From Dehalococcoidia bacterium (GTDB lineage Bacteria; Chloroflexota; Dehalococcoidia; DSTF01; JALHUB01): 11,308 nucleotides of DNA. Positions 1-7,479 of the stretch are shown here, in pieces. The stretch is from positions 1 through 11,308 of the forward strand of contig JALHUB010000073.1 in assembly GCA_022865685.1 (NCBI GenBank). Reading direction: 5' to 3'. The position numbers and the translations under genes were made by a program. The notes below the pieces were generated by a model. It searched no databases and had not been told where the DNA came from. It saw only the letters and a list, made by a program, of their open reading frames with translations. Positions within the stretch are counted from its first letter, which is position 1. The number at the start of each line of letters is the position of its first letter.

Positions 1-2292
1 GTTGCCGTCTCCGTCGTCGCGAGGGTAGAAGTAGCCGGAGTATATCCAGTTGCCGCAGGCGGTAGTCCCCGGGTCAGCAGCGCTGGCGATCTTGGAGAAC
101 GAATCCAGGACGTCGCCTTTCTTTGCGAGCACGGCGCCGGTCGAGTCCTTGACGTCGTCAACGGCGTAGCCGTTAATCTCGCGGGCCACCAGCTCAGCAT
201 CCGGCTGGTCACCATAGTCCCAGACGAGGTTAACGATAGGGGCATCTTTGGGGTCGGAAGAGGCGGCGTAGGCGCTCTTTAGCCCCTTGCCGAGCTGGTT
301 AAGGATCCAGAGGTCCTCTTGGGCGTCGCCGGGCGGCTCTGCCGCCTTCGACCGCCACTGGATGCGGCGCCCGCTCGTCGAGATGCTGCCCGGCTTCTCG
401 ATGGCGTCGGCGGCCGGCAGCAGGAACACCTCTGTCTGAATGTCGGCGGGGTTAACGCCGGGGCCCTTCCAGAAGCCGGCAGTCTCCGTCTCGAACAGGT
501 CGACTGCTACAAGCCACTCGAGTTTCTCCAAAGCCTTACGCTCGAGGCGAGAGTTGGGTCCGCCCACGGCCGGGTTCTGGCCCATGCAAAAGAGCCCCTT
601 GATCGTGCCCGCGTACATCGCCTCGAAAAGACTGATCCAGGAGTAGTCGCCGCTGGTCTTAGGAACGTATTGGTAAGCGTAGTTGTTGTCGGCGCCGGCT
701 GCGTCGCCATACCAGGCCCGCATGAGGGACCTGAAGAACGCCGGTCCGGCGGACCAGTAGCTCGTCTTGCTGTAGCGCTTGGAGTACGTTTGGAAGTCCA
801 CCTCTTTGTCGTTTGGGGTGCCCAGGTAGCCGGTCAGCTTGTCGTAGAGTAGTCCCATGTCCGTCGAGCCCTGCACGTTCGACTCGCCTCGAAGGGCACT
901 GATGCCACCGCCGGGCATTCCGATGTTGCCCAGCAGTAGTTGGAGGAGAGATATCGCGCGGACGTTCTGCGTCCCGACCGTGTGCTGTGTCTGTCCCATG
1001 GCGTAGAAGATGGCGCCCGTCTTATCCGGTGTGGAGCAGCCGCCACAATACATGTCGGCGACTTTGAGGAAGTCGGCCTGCGGTGTGCCGCAGATACTCT
1101 CCACCATCGCCGGCGTGTAGCGCGCGAAATGGTTGGCGAAATGCGCGAAAACGCAATTAGGGTCGTCGAGGCTGGCCGCCTGCTTGGGTACGGTGACCTG
1201 CGTATCGACCTGTCGTTGCTCGCCGGTCTGGGGGTCTTTCTGCGTGACGGTTACCGTCTTCGTCTCGGTCTGATATTGCCACGTCTTGGTGTCGTAGGTC
1301 TTCTTCTCGGAGTCGAAGCCGGAGAAGACGCCGTCGAGCTCGGCGGGGCCTTTGAAGTCGGGATGGATGAGGGCGAGGGCGTTGGTGTAGTACTGGATGT
1401 AGTCGAGGTTATATAGCTTGTTCTGGATAGCGTAGTTGATGAGGGCGCCTAGGAAGACGATGTCGGTCCCCGAGCGCAGAGAAGCATAAGCGTCCGCCGT
1501 GGCTGCCGTGCGCGTGAAGCGAGGGTCGACCACGATCAACTTGGCGCCGTTGGTGCTCCTCGCCTCGTTGACCCAGCGCATGGCGACGGGATGGTTCTCA
1601 GCCGGGTTGGAGCCAATCACCAGGACGACGTCGGAGTTCTTGGCGTCCACCCAATCGTTCGTCATAGCACCGCGACCGCCAGTGGGGCCGATACCGGCCA
1701 CCGAAGGCGAATGTCATATGCGGGCCTGGTGTTCCAGATAGACTATCCCCAAAGCTCTAGCTAGCTTTGTCGACAGATAGCCCTCTTCGTTGTTGTTGGC
1801 GGCGCCGCCGAGCCAGGCTATGCCTTCGGTGCGGTTCACCGGGACTGCTTTTCCGTCGACGGTAGCCGTCGCTACCCAAGTGGCGTCGCGCGTCTTCTTG
1901 ATCCGCTTTGCTATCTCGCTGATCGCCTCATCCCACGTCTTGTCCTCCCAGTCTGCCGAGCCTGGAGCTCGGTGCTTGACAGTATGCAGGCGGAGCGGGC
2001 TGGTGGAGAGCTCGCGGACGGCAATACCTTTGGGGCACAGAACGCCGCGGTTGACGGGGTTGTCGGGGTCGCCCTCGAGGTTGGTGACGTGGCCCGTGTC
2101 ATTGGTGGCGACGATGAGGCCGCAGCCGACGGAGCAGAAGGGGCAGATGCTGGCGCTTTCGCCGATCTTCTTATGGAGTTGCAGGCCGCCGGCTGCATCC
2201 GCGGGTCCAAGGCCTGCCGCCAGCAGCAGGCTACCGCCACCCACGCCTGCGGCTGAGAGCTTGAAGAAGTGTCTTCGGGTCAGTGTTGCCAT
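1..2292 (-). CDS. fdnG: Selenocysteine-containing formate dehydrogenase-N alpha subunit (3' end outside window)
   Basis: Catalytic subunit of a respiratory formate dehydrogenase that oxidises formate to CO2 on the outer face of the membrane, using a bis-MGD molybdenum or tungsten cofactor. The N-terminus has a twin-arginine signal (TRRHFFK, residues 5-11) and a hydrophobic stretch to about residue 33. Next come the [4Fe-4S] ligands C50, C53, C57 and C86. Codon 193 is TGA (1714-1716) inside QARI-U-HSPSVAG, exactly where FdnG proteins carry Sec followed by His. I read the frame by hand from the TGA to base 1 and found no other stop; GRGAMTN, SNPAENHP and GQTQHTVG, all FdnG-type motifs, follow. 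About 764 residues are visible of roughly 1000 usual for the family, so the C-terminus lies left of the window, probably followed by the iron-sulfur and cytochrome subunits. The ATG start has AGGAGG 7 nt upstream (2300-2305). Base composition looks less GC-rich than in the other genes. The family is certain; the exact FdnG/FdoG subtype is inferred from the Tat signal. Confidence 0.95.
1682..1716 (-). promoter_or_regulatory. Bacterial SECIS element with its UGA selenocysteine codon
   Basis: Counting the U of the UGA as nt 1, G15-G16 pair with C32-C33, U17 is bulged, G18-G19-C20-C21 pair with G28-G29-C30-C31, and the apical loop starts GGU at nt 22-24. A bulged U17 and a GGU loop at this distance from the UGA are the SelB-recognition features known from E. 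coli fdhF and fdnG. The hairpin spans about 1684-1702. TGA ends several other genes here (accC, accB, moeA, the RAM protein), so a local recoding signal is needed, and this hairpin supplies one. Confidence 0.88.
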
Positions 2293-2378
2293 GAATCAGC
2301 CTCCTGAGGGTAACGCAAGTGAGGGGACAATTTGCCGGCGGACGCCACTGTCTTCACGGCCGGATAGGTCAGTGAGGG

Positions 2379-2397
2379 CTCATTCCCGGGAAATGAG
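2379..2397. promoter_or_regulatory. Inverted repeat upstream of fdnG, candidate operator
   Basis: CTCATT-CCC is followed directly by GGG-A-AATGAG, nine pairs with one unpaired A, centred about 95 bp before the fdnG start. The symmetry and position suit a dimeric regulator site. No regulator gene is in the window, so the assignment is inference. Confidence 0.35.
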
Positions 2398-2671
2398 GCT
2401 GCTCTCGTTAGCAGTCTTCCCAGCAGAATTGCGACAGTAATGACTGGTGTCCGTTCATTCCAGCGACTATGTGCTATCTCCCACTAGGGAGGGTAACGTA
2501 GGATCGATCTCAGCGCAATACCAGCGGGAGTTTCGTAGCAGTGCGGGCAGAGAGTTGACCTGCCCCCCGAAAACGAGTCCAGATCCAATGTTACTCTTCA
2601 GCGAGGGAACGGAAACTGGTGGACCGAGGAAAGGGCGTGGGCTGCCAATATTCCATCCGTATCTGGGAGAG

Positions 2672-2744
2672 CGGCGGTGGCAAACCGGGACCGCCGAATG
2701 CCGGCAGAGGACGCAAATCCTCTGCCTAGAAACCAGATGGTCTA
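2672..2744. other. Cluster of three adjacent hairpins, possible structured RNA
   Basis: Three hairpins sit side by side. The first has a 7-bp stem (2672-2678 with 2690-2696). The second is a perfect 9-bp stem (2703-2711 with 2718-2726, loop CGCAAA). The third is a weaker ACC/GGT plus TAG/CTA hairpin (2727-2744). None is followed by a T-run on either strand, so they are not plain intrinsic terminators. Read rightward, the unpaired stretches GGCAAACC, ACGCAAA and CCTAGAAACC loosely recall the c-di-GMP-I (GEMM) aptamer, but the 3' strand that should close that fold is missing. Function unknown. Confidence 0.35.
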
Positions 2745-2760
2745 CGACTCAGGGCGTGAA

Positions 2761-2786
2761 GAAGGCCGGGCTCAACGCCCGGCTTC
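2761..2786 (-). terminator. Hairpin after tRNA-Gly, probable terminator
   Basis: Leftward, GCCGGGC and GCCCGGC form a 7-bp GC stem with a GTTGA loop, extended by GAA/TTC across one bulged C. It begins 7 nt after the encoded CCA of tRNA-Gly. The tail (TTCACG) is only weakly T-rich, so termination strength is uncertain. Confidence 0.55.
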
Positions 2787-2793
2787 CTAACGC

Positions 2794-2868
2794 TGGAGCG
2801 GGGGACGGGATTCGAACCCGCGACATCCTGCTTGGAAGGCAGGAGCTCTACCGCTGAGCTACCCCCGC
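2794..2868 (-). tRNA. tRNA-Gly(UCC)
   Basis: The full cloverleaf reads on the minus strand. The acceptor GCGGGGG pairs with CCCCCGC, the D arm is GCTC/GAGC, and the anticodon stem CCTGC/GCAGG holds loop CTTCCAA with anticodon TCC. The T arm is GCGGG-TTCGAAT-CCCGT, with discriminator T and an encoded CCA (2794-2796). It decodes GGA. It has its own promoter 12 nt upstream and a hairpin just after the 3' end, so it is probably a single-gene transcript. Confidence 0.95.
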
Positions 2869-2879
2869 GCCAGCACTCA

Positions 2880-2908
2880 AGTATACCGGGGTCTTCGGCG
2901 GGCGGCAA
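2880..2908 (-). promoter_or_regulatory. Sigma-70-type promoter of tRNA-Gly
   Basis: Leftward: TTGCCG (-35, 2903-2908), a 17-nt spacer, then TATACT (-10, 2880-2885). The -10 box ends 11 nt before the tRNA 5' end, which suits a start site at about 2873. Confidence 0.7.
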
Positions 2909-3036
2909 TGCGACCTACCCGACCTCGTGCGGCTAACGGCCTTCCTTCTGGGACATCGAAATCGAAAGCAAGATTGTGAAGGAGATCGACTCGATAGTAA
3001 CCGCTGCGTCGCCCGATCTCTGCGGCTCCGTTCCGA

Positions 3037-5229
3037 CTAGGGCCTCGCCGGGCGGGCGCGGAAATCGGGCAGCCAGGCCAGCCATCGCGGCAGGTACCAG
3101 TTCCAGCGACCGAGCAGCGTCATCGTCGCCGGCACGAGGACGGTGCGTATGAGCGTCGCGTCGATGATAACGGCCACCGCCAGGCCGAAGCCGATCTGCT
3201 GCAACTGGCTCAGCCGCCCGGTAGCGAATGCGCCGAACACGGTCACCATGATAAGCGCCGCGCCCGTGATTATCCGTCCCGTGTGACGCACGCCGAACGA
3301 CACGGCCTCGCGGTTGTCCCCCGTCTCGTCGAACCGCTCCCTGATCCGGCTCAGCAGGAACACATGGTAGTCCATCGACAGGCCGAAGAGGACGGCGAAG
3401 AGAAGAAGCGGCACCCAGAACGCGATCACGTCGAGCTTCTCGAAGCCGAAAACCTCATGCAGGAAGCCGTGCTGGAAGACGAGTACGAGCAGCCCGTAGG
3501 CCGCTCCGACGGACAGCAGGTTCATCGCAATGGCGCTCAGGGGCACGACGATTGACCGGAACAGCACAAGCAGGAGGATGAAGCTCAGGAACAGGACGAC
3601 GGCCAAGACGATCGGCGTGTAGTTCGATACCATGATCAGGATATCGGTGATGAGATCGCTTTCGCCGGTGACATAGACCCTCGCGTCCAGGCCTGAGAAC
3701 GACGCGGGCACGTATTCGCTTCGCACACGGCGGACGGTGTCCGTTGCCGCGTTGCCGGCGTAGTCGCCGTTCATGGGCGCTGAGACCAAAGCCAGGTCGC
3801 CAGCGTCGTTCACTTCGACACTGACGGACCCGAAGATGGGGTCGGCCTGCAAACGCGACACGAGGGAGTCGATCCCACCCTGCACGGCGGCCGACCTCAC
3901 GTCCGGAGCGTCGATGACGATCTCCAGCGGGGCCACGAGGCCGGCGGAAAACTCGCTGTTCAAGATTGCGAACGCCTTGTGGGCGTCGCTGCTCGGCGGC
4001 ACCATGCTGACGCCCGAGAAGCCTCGCCGCATGCCGACAAACGGCGCCGCCACGACGATGAGGAAGACAACGGTTATGCTCACGCTGAGCAGCGGACGCC
4101 TCATGACGAGCGCGGCGGCGCGCGCCCAGAAGGGGCTCTCCTCCGCGACCGGGTAGCCGCGGCCGGGCAGACGTATGGCAAGCCTGTTGACGCCGTCGCC
4201 GATCAGCCCAAGCAGTGCCGGCAGCAGCGTCAAGGCCGCGGCCACGGCGCAGACCACGACCACCGCGGCGCCCAGCGCTATGCTGAGGAAGGTCTTCTCC
4301 GGGACCATCAGGAGGGCAAGCAGGGAGACCATAACGGTGCCGCCGGAGAACAGGACCGCCTGTCCAGCAGTCGCTCCGGCCACGCGCACGGCCTCGTTCT
4401 TCTCGACGCCTTTCCGCCGCTCCTCGCGGAAGCGCTCCACGATCAGGAGCGAGTAATCGATGCCGACCGCCAGGCCGACCATCGTAATGATGTTCTCGAC
4501 GATGGTATCCATCGTGACAAAGTGGCCGATCAGAGTGACAAGACCAAAGCCGACGACGATCCCGAACAGCGCCAGAAGAAGCGGCAACCCGGCAGCAGCA
4601 GCCGTGCCAAAGACGAACACAAGCACGATCAGGGCGACAGGGATGCCCAGCGTCTCGGCCTTCATGAGGTCGCTGTTCGCCGTGTCCATGAAGGTGTTGT
4701 TGCTGCTTCCCTCCCCCATGGTGAGCACGGTGAAGCCGTCGCGGCCGTTCATCCCCTTCACGTAGTCGACGAGAGGTCCGACGTTGCTGGCGGCCTCCTC
4801 CGCCGGTGCGTTCAGGGTCGCCGGCAGGACGGTAGTGTGGCGGTCTGCCGAGATGAGCGGCGCGGCGCTGGTCTCGAAGAAGCTGACCACGGAGGACACC
4901 AGCGGCGTGCCGTCCGGCTTCTTCAAGGCCTTGATACCATCGGTCAGCCCGATGGTGAACGTCCGGAAGCCGGCGTCGTCGACCGTCTTGTCCGGCGACT
5001 GCACGATCACAACTTCCTGCGCCTGCGCGGGCCCGTGCATTCGCTGCTCCAGCAGGTCGCTGCCTTTGGCGGACTCGGGCGTGAAGAAAAGCTTGAAGTT
5101 GGAGTTGACGACGTCGCCTATGTTGCGCGCGAAGAGACCGCCCGCGACCAGGACGATAAGCCACAGGACGACGACAACCCGAGGCCTGCGAGCGCAGATT
5201 GCGGCGAGACGGCCGGTGATTGCAGCCAA
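3037..5229 (-). CDS. MMPL/RND-superfamily membrane transporter
   Basis: A 730-residue inner-membrane exporter of the MMPL (hydrophobe/amphiphile RND) family, which moves lipids or other hydrophobic compounds using the proton gradient. It has the usual duplicated layout. TM1 (about 17-34) precedes a large external loop (about 40-190), followed by a bundle of TM segments to about 345. A second long TM (about 381-398), a second external domain (about 400-530) and a final TM bundle (about 535-705) complete it. The paired Asp-Tyr motifs seen in proton-relay helices of this family are present: GIDYSLLIVERF (D258-Y259) and GLSMDYHVFLL (D620-Y621). The start is TTG with AAGGG 9 nt upstream; an in-frame TGA, the stop of the preceding gene, prevents extension. 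It begins 30 nt after the biotin carrier gene, implying one operon. It ends in TAG. Substrate unknown; a lipid link is inferred only from the carboxylase genes. Confidence 0.92.
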   Translation of the reverse strand: MAAITGRLAAICARRPRVVVVLWLIVLVAGGLFARNIGDVVNSNFKLFFTPESAKGSDLLEQRMHGPAQAQEVVIVQSPDKTVDDAGFRTFTIGLTDGIKALKKPDGTPLVSSVVSFFETSAAPLISADRHTTVLPATLNAPAEEAASNVGPLVDYVKGMNGRDGFTVLTMGEGSSNNTFMDTANSDLMKAETLGIPVALIVLVFVFGTAAAAGLPLLLALFGIVVGFGLVTLIGHFVTMDTIVENIITMVGLAVGIDYSLLIVERFREERRKGVEKNEAVRVAGATAGQAVLFSGGTVMVSLLALLMVPEKTFLSIALGAAVVVVCAVAAALTLLPALLGLIGDGVNRLAIRLPGRGYPVAEESPFWARAAALVMRRPLLSVSITVVFLIVVAAPFVGMRRGFSGVSMVPPSSDAHKAFAILNSEFSAGLVAPLEIVIDAPDVRSAAVQGGIDSLVSRLQADPIFGSVSVEVNDAGDLALVSAPMNGDYAGNAATDTVRRVRSEYVPASFSGLDARVYVTGESDLITDILIMVSNYTPIVLAVVLFLSFILLLVLFRSIVVPLSAIAMNLLSVGAAYGLLVLVFQHGFLHEVFGFEKLDVIAFWVPLLLFAVLFGLSMDYHVFLLSRIRERFDETGDNREAVSFGVRHTGRIITGAALIMVTVFGAFATGRLSQLQQIGFGLAVAVIIDATLIRTVLVPATMTLLGRWNWYLPRWLAWLPDFRARPARP

Positions 5230-5259
5230 TCGTCGGTTCCCTTCTTGAGCGTCACCGGC

Positions 5260-5775
5260 TCAGAGCAGGACGAGAAGCGGTGTGCCCGGCTCCACCTGCT
5301 GCCCGACGGTGACGTAGACCGCCTTAACCTGGCCGCCGCGGTGCGCGTGCAGCTCGTTCTGCATCTTCATCGCTTCGATGACGACGAGCACGGCCCCCGC
5401 CTCGATGTGGTCGTTCGGCGCCACCAGCACCTTCTGGATGACGCCCGCCATCGGCGATATCTGCACCCATTCCTCGTCCGCCTGCGCCGGCGTCATGTCC
5501 GCGGCCGGCGTCACCGCCGGATGGGCGACGCGCGTCGTCGCTATCGAGTAGGCGCGGCCGTTCACGACGACCTCGAAGCCGTGCGGCGAGCCCTCGGCGA
5601 AGACCTGGAACGGCCGCCCATCGACGATAGCCGAGTACTCGGCAGAGCCGCCTATCCGCTCCAGCCGGACCTCGTGCCAGACCTCGCCGAGCCTGGCGGC
5701 GACGTGGTCTTGCCGCTCTTCGATCTCGACGTCGCTCTCCTCGTCGCCAAGCTTCAATCGGTGCTTCGCCGCCAT
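5260..5775 (-). CDS. Biotin carboxyl carrier protein of an acyl-CoA carboxylase
   Basis: This protein carries the biotin that shuttles CO2 from biotin carboxylase to a carboxyltransferase. The last 70 residues form a biotinyl/lipoyl domain with the motif EAMKMQNEL, K137 being the predicted biotinylated lysine, and a terminal PGTPLLVLL strand. Residues 1 to about 100 are a charged, Ala/Pro-containing region of the type seen in pyruvate, propionyl-CoA and acetyl-CoA carboxylase carriers. I chose the ATG at 5773-5775, giving 171 residues (MAAKHRLKLG), with a GAGAGGGG ribosome site just upstream; a TTG at 5800-5802 would add nine residues. The gene overlaps the end of the biotin carboxylase by 22 nt, indicating translational coupling. 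Which acyl-CoA is carboxylated cannot be told without the carboxyltransferase, absent here. Confidence 0.92.
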   Translation of the reverse strand: MAAKHRLKLGDEESDVEIEERQDHVAARLGEVWHEVRLERIGGSAEYSAIVDGRPFQVFAEGSPHGFEVVVNGRAYSIATTRVAHPAVTPAADMTPAQADEEWVQISPMAGVIQKVLVAPNDHIEAGAVLVVIEAMKMQNELHAHRGGQVKAVYVTVGQQVEPGTPLLVLL

Positions 5776-7307
5776 GGTGCCCCTCTCACGGGCGGGTCGC
5801 AACTCCCTGCCGGTTCCCCGCCGCGCATCGCGGCCTGCCGCTGGTACGTCTTCCAGGCGCCGCCGTCCCTCGCCGAAATGGCCACCCGCACCTGCTTCTC
5901 GCGTCGATGCGCCAGGACAGCGGCCGCCAGCAGGGCAATGCGCCTCCCCTCGTCGTCACTGCCGGCCGTGACCTCGAACTCGCGCTCCAGGAACGTCGTA
6001 TGGATGTCGCCGGCCAGGAAGCGGGGGTCGCGCAGGATACGCAGATGCAGCGGCACGTTCGTGTCGATGCCGACGACGACGAACTCCGCCAGGGCGCGTC
6101 GCATGCGGCGGACCGCTTCGTCGCGGTCGTGCCCCCAGGCCAAGACCTTGGCGATCATGGGATCGTAGTAGTAGGGGATGTCGCTGCCCGCGAAGAGCGC
6201 ACTGTCGACGCGGATGCCGGGGCCTGCCGGCTCGCTGACGTAGTCGACGCGGCCCAGCGACGGCAGGAAGTCGCGGAACGGGTCCTCAGCGGCGATGCGA
6301 CACTCGATCGCCCATCCACGCAGCTCGACGTCCTCCTGTCCGAAGGAGAGCCGCTCGCCGGCGGCGATCCGCAACTGCTCGGCAACGAGGTCGATGCCGG
6401 TCACGAGCTCCGTAACGGGGTGCTCGACCTGGAGGCGAGCGTTGATCTCCAGAAAGTAGAAGCGGCCGTCCTCGTCGAGCAGGAACTCGGCGGTGCCGGC
6501 GTTCCGGTAGCCCGCGGCGCGCGCGACTTCGACGGATGCGGCGCACAGCTTCTCGCGAAGAGAGGCGTCGATGGCCGGCGATGGCGACTCCTCGATGAGC
6601 TTCTGATGGCGCCGCTGTATAGAGCACTCGCGCTCCCCCAGGGCCACGACGTTGCCGTGAGCATCGGCGAGGAACTGCACCTCGACGTGGCGGACCCTGT
6701 CGAGGAACTTCTCGATGTACAGATTGTGGTCGCCGAAAGCGGACGCCGCCTCGCTGCCGGCGACACGCAGCGCCGCTTCCATCTCGGTGCGGCTCCCGAC
6801 GAGGCGAATGCCCTTGCCGCCGCCGCCGGACACCGCCTTGACGAGCACCGGGTAGCCGAGGCGGTCTGCGGCCGCCAGCGCCTCCTCGAAGCTCGCGGCG
6901 TTCTCCTCGCCGGGGACAACGGGCACTCCGGCCTCAGCGGCCAGCCGGCGGGCAGCTATCTTGTCGCCGAGGAGGCGCATTGTCCGCGACGACGGGCCGA
7001 CGAAGGCGATGCCCGCCTGTTCGCAGGCGTCGACGAACGCGGGGTTATCCGCGAGGAAGCCATAGCCAGGATGGATCGCCTCGACTTGCGAGCGCCGGGC
7101 CGCGTCGATCACGCGCTCGATGTTCAGGTAGCTCTCGCCGGGCGTGCCCGGGCCGAGTAGATACGCCTCGTCGGCGTAGCGGACGTGCAGGGAGGTGCGG
7201 TCAGCTTCGGAGTAGACGGCGACGGTGGCGATGCCCAACTCGCGGCAGGTGCGCATCACCCGCAGAGCGATCTCGCCGCGATTAGCTACCAGCAGCTTCT
7301 TGAACAA
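5754..7307 (-). CDS. accC: Biotin carboxylase subunit of an acyl-CoA carboxylase
   Basis: ATP-dependent carboxylation of biotin on the carrier protein encoded next to it. The protein opens with the N-terminal motif FKKLLVANRGEIALRV. The ATP-grasp glycine loop GGGGKGIRLV lies at 161-170, ERECSIQRRHQK at 226-237, the metal and catalytic segment EINARLQVEHPVTE at 287-300, and RIAAEDP at 337-343. The NAR triplet replaces the commoner NTR, but the Arg, Gln and Glu expected for catalysis are kept. At 517 residues it is about 65 longer than E. coli AccC, with a C-terminal extension as found in acyl-CoA carboxylase alpha chains. The start is TTG with GGGAGAG about 7 nt upstream. It leads the accC-carrier-MMPL cluster and lies 172 nt after thrS. 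Family certain; fatty-acid versus propionyl-CoA role open. Confidence 0.94.
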   Translation of the reverse strand: MFKKLLVANRGEIALRVMRTCRELGIATVAVYSEADRTSLHVRYADEAYLLGPGTPGESYLNIERVIDAARRSQVEAIHPGYGFLADNPAFVDACEQAGIAFVGPSSRTMRLLGDKIAARRLAAEAGVPVVPGEENAASFEEALAAADRLGYPVLVKAVSGGGGKGIRLVGSRTEMEAALRVAGSEAASAFGDHNLYIEKFLDRVRHVEVQFLADAHGNVVALGERECSIQRRHQKLIEESPSPAIDASLREKLCAASVEVARAAGYRNAGTAEFLLDEDGRFYFLEINARLQVEHPVTELVTGIDLVAEQLRIAAGERLSFGQEDVELRGWAIECRIAAEDPFRDFLPSLGRVDYVSEPAGPGIRVDSALFAGSDIPYYYDPMIAKVLAWGHDRDEAVRRMRRALAEFVVVGIDTNVPLHLRILRDPRFLAGDIHTTFLEREFEVTAGSDDEGRRIALLAAAVLAHRREKQVRVAISARDGGAWKTYQRQAAMRGGEPAGSCDPPVRGAPWRRSTD

Positions 7308-7346
7308 GTCCTCTCTCCCGTTGGCTGGCGCGTAACAGTCCGGCCC

Positions 7347-7414
7347 GCGTAGGTCGGGCGTCCCGCCCGACCGTGCTCGTGTCAGCTACGCGGGCAGGAT
7401 GCCCGCTCTACGCG
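7347..7414. repeat. Pair of REP-like palindromes between thrS and accC
   Basis: Two perfect GC-rich palindromes lie 17 nt apart. One has 9-bp arms GGTCGGGCG/CGCCCGACC (7352-7360, 7364-7372) around TCC. The other has 7-bp arms GCGGGCA/TGCCCGC (7390-7396, 7400-7406) around GGA. They are framed by GCGTAG (7347), GCTACGC (7385) and CTACGCG (7408), so the unit looks like a composite repeat. Neither has a T-run, so this is more like a dispersed intergenic repeat than a terminator. I see no second copy in the window. Confidence 0.55.
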
Positions 7415-7448
7415 AAACGACAACTACCCCTTCTTAACACAGGGGCAG

Positions 7449-7478
7449 CGCGTCGACAAGGCACGGCAGCCCGACGCG
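7449..7478 (-). terminator. Hairpin directly after the thrS stop
   Basis: CGCGTCG and CGACGCG form a perfect 7-bp stem, with an inner GGC/GCC pair within the loop, starting 1 nt after the TAG stop of thrS. There is no T-run, so it may act as a weak or factor-assisted terminator or as a 3'-end stabiliser. If it does not terminate, thrS could read into accC. Confidence 0.4.
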
Positions 7479-7479
7479 A

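Larger units (their letters stand above)
2293..2793. other. 501-bp intergenic region upstream of fdnG, rich in inverted repeats
   Basis: No credible gene lies here. The rightward frame over 2447-2857 resembles no protein I know and runs through the antisense of tRNA-Gly. The region holds the fdnG ribosome binding site (2300-2305), a near-perfect palindrome (2379-2397), a short CTCCC/GGGAG hairpin (2478-2491), a GGGCAG/CTGCCC hairpin (2545-2565), and consecutive hairpins from 2672 to 2786. The 10-mer GAGGGTAACG occurs twice (2306-2315 and 2489-2498). I could not pick a convincing -35/-10 pair for fdnG. Confidence 0.6.

Noticed and set aside
2402..2440. Sigma-54 promoter for fdnG (TGGGAAGACTGC)
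   Set aside because: The GG to GC spacing is too short for a -24/-12 element.
2600..2750. Possible RNase P RNA (GAGGAAAG and GCCTAGA...ACGAC resemble its conserved parts)
   Set aside because: Only about 140 nt, and the invariant CR1 and ACAGAACCCGGCTTA segments are not present.
2293..2793. Possible selC (tRNA-Sec) near the selenoprotein gene
   Set aside because: No TCA anticodon arm with a long variable arm and an 8-bp acceptor stem could be found on either strand.
2447..2857. 136-codon rightward frame in the fdh upstream gap
   Set aside because: It ends inside the tRNA-Gly antisense (giving the familiar GIRTRDILLGRQELYR artefact) and has no recognisable domain.
2937..3036. Rightward stretch encoding WDIEIESKIVKEIDSIV, looking like a gene remnant
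   Set aside because: There is no start codon with a ribosome site, an in-frame TAA lies just upstream, and it continues into the antisense of the MMPL gene.
3979..6168. Long rightward open frame (729 codons) opposite the MMPL and carrier genes
   Set aside because: It is antisense to clearly conserved genes, very rich in R/D/H/G as expected from the reverse frame of GC-rich coding sequence, and matches no family.
5907..7160. Rightward open frame opposite the biotin carboxylase
   Set aside because: Antisense shadow of a conserved ATP-grasp gene; no motifs of its own.
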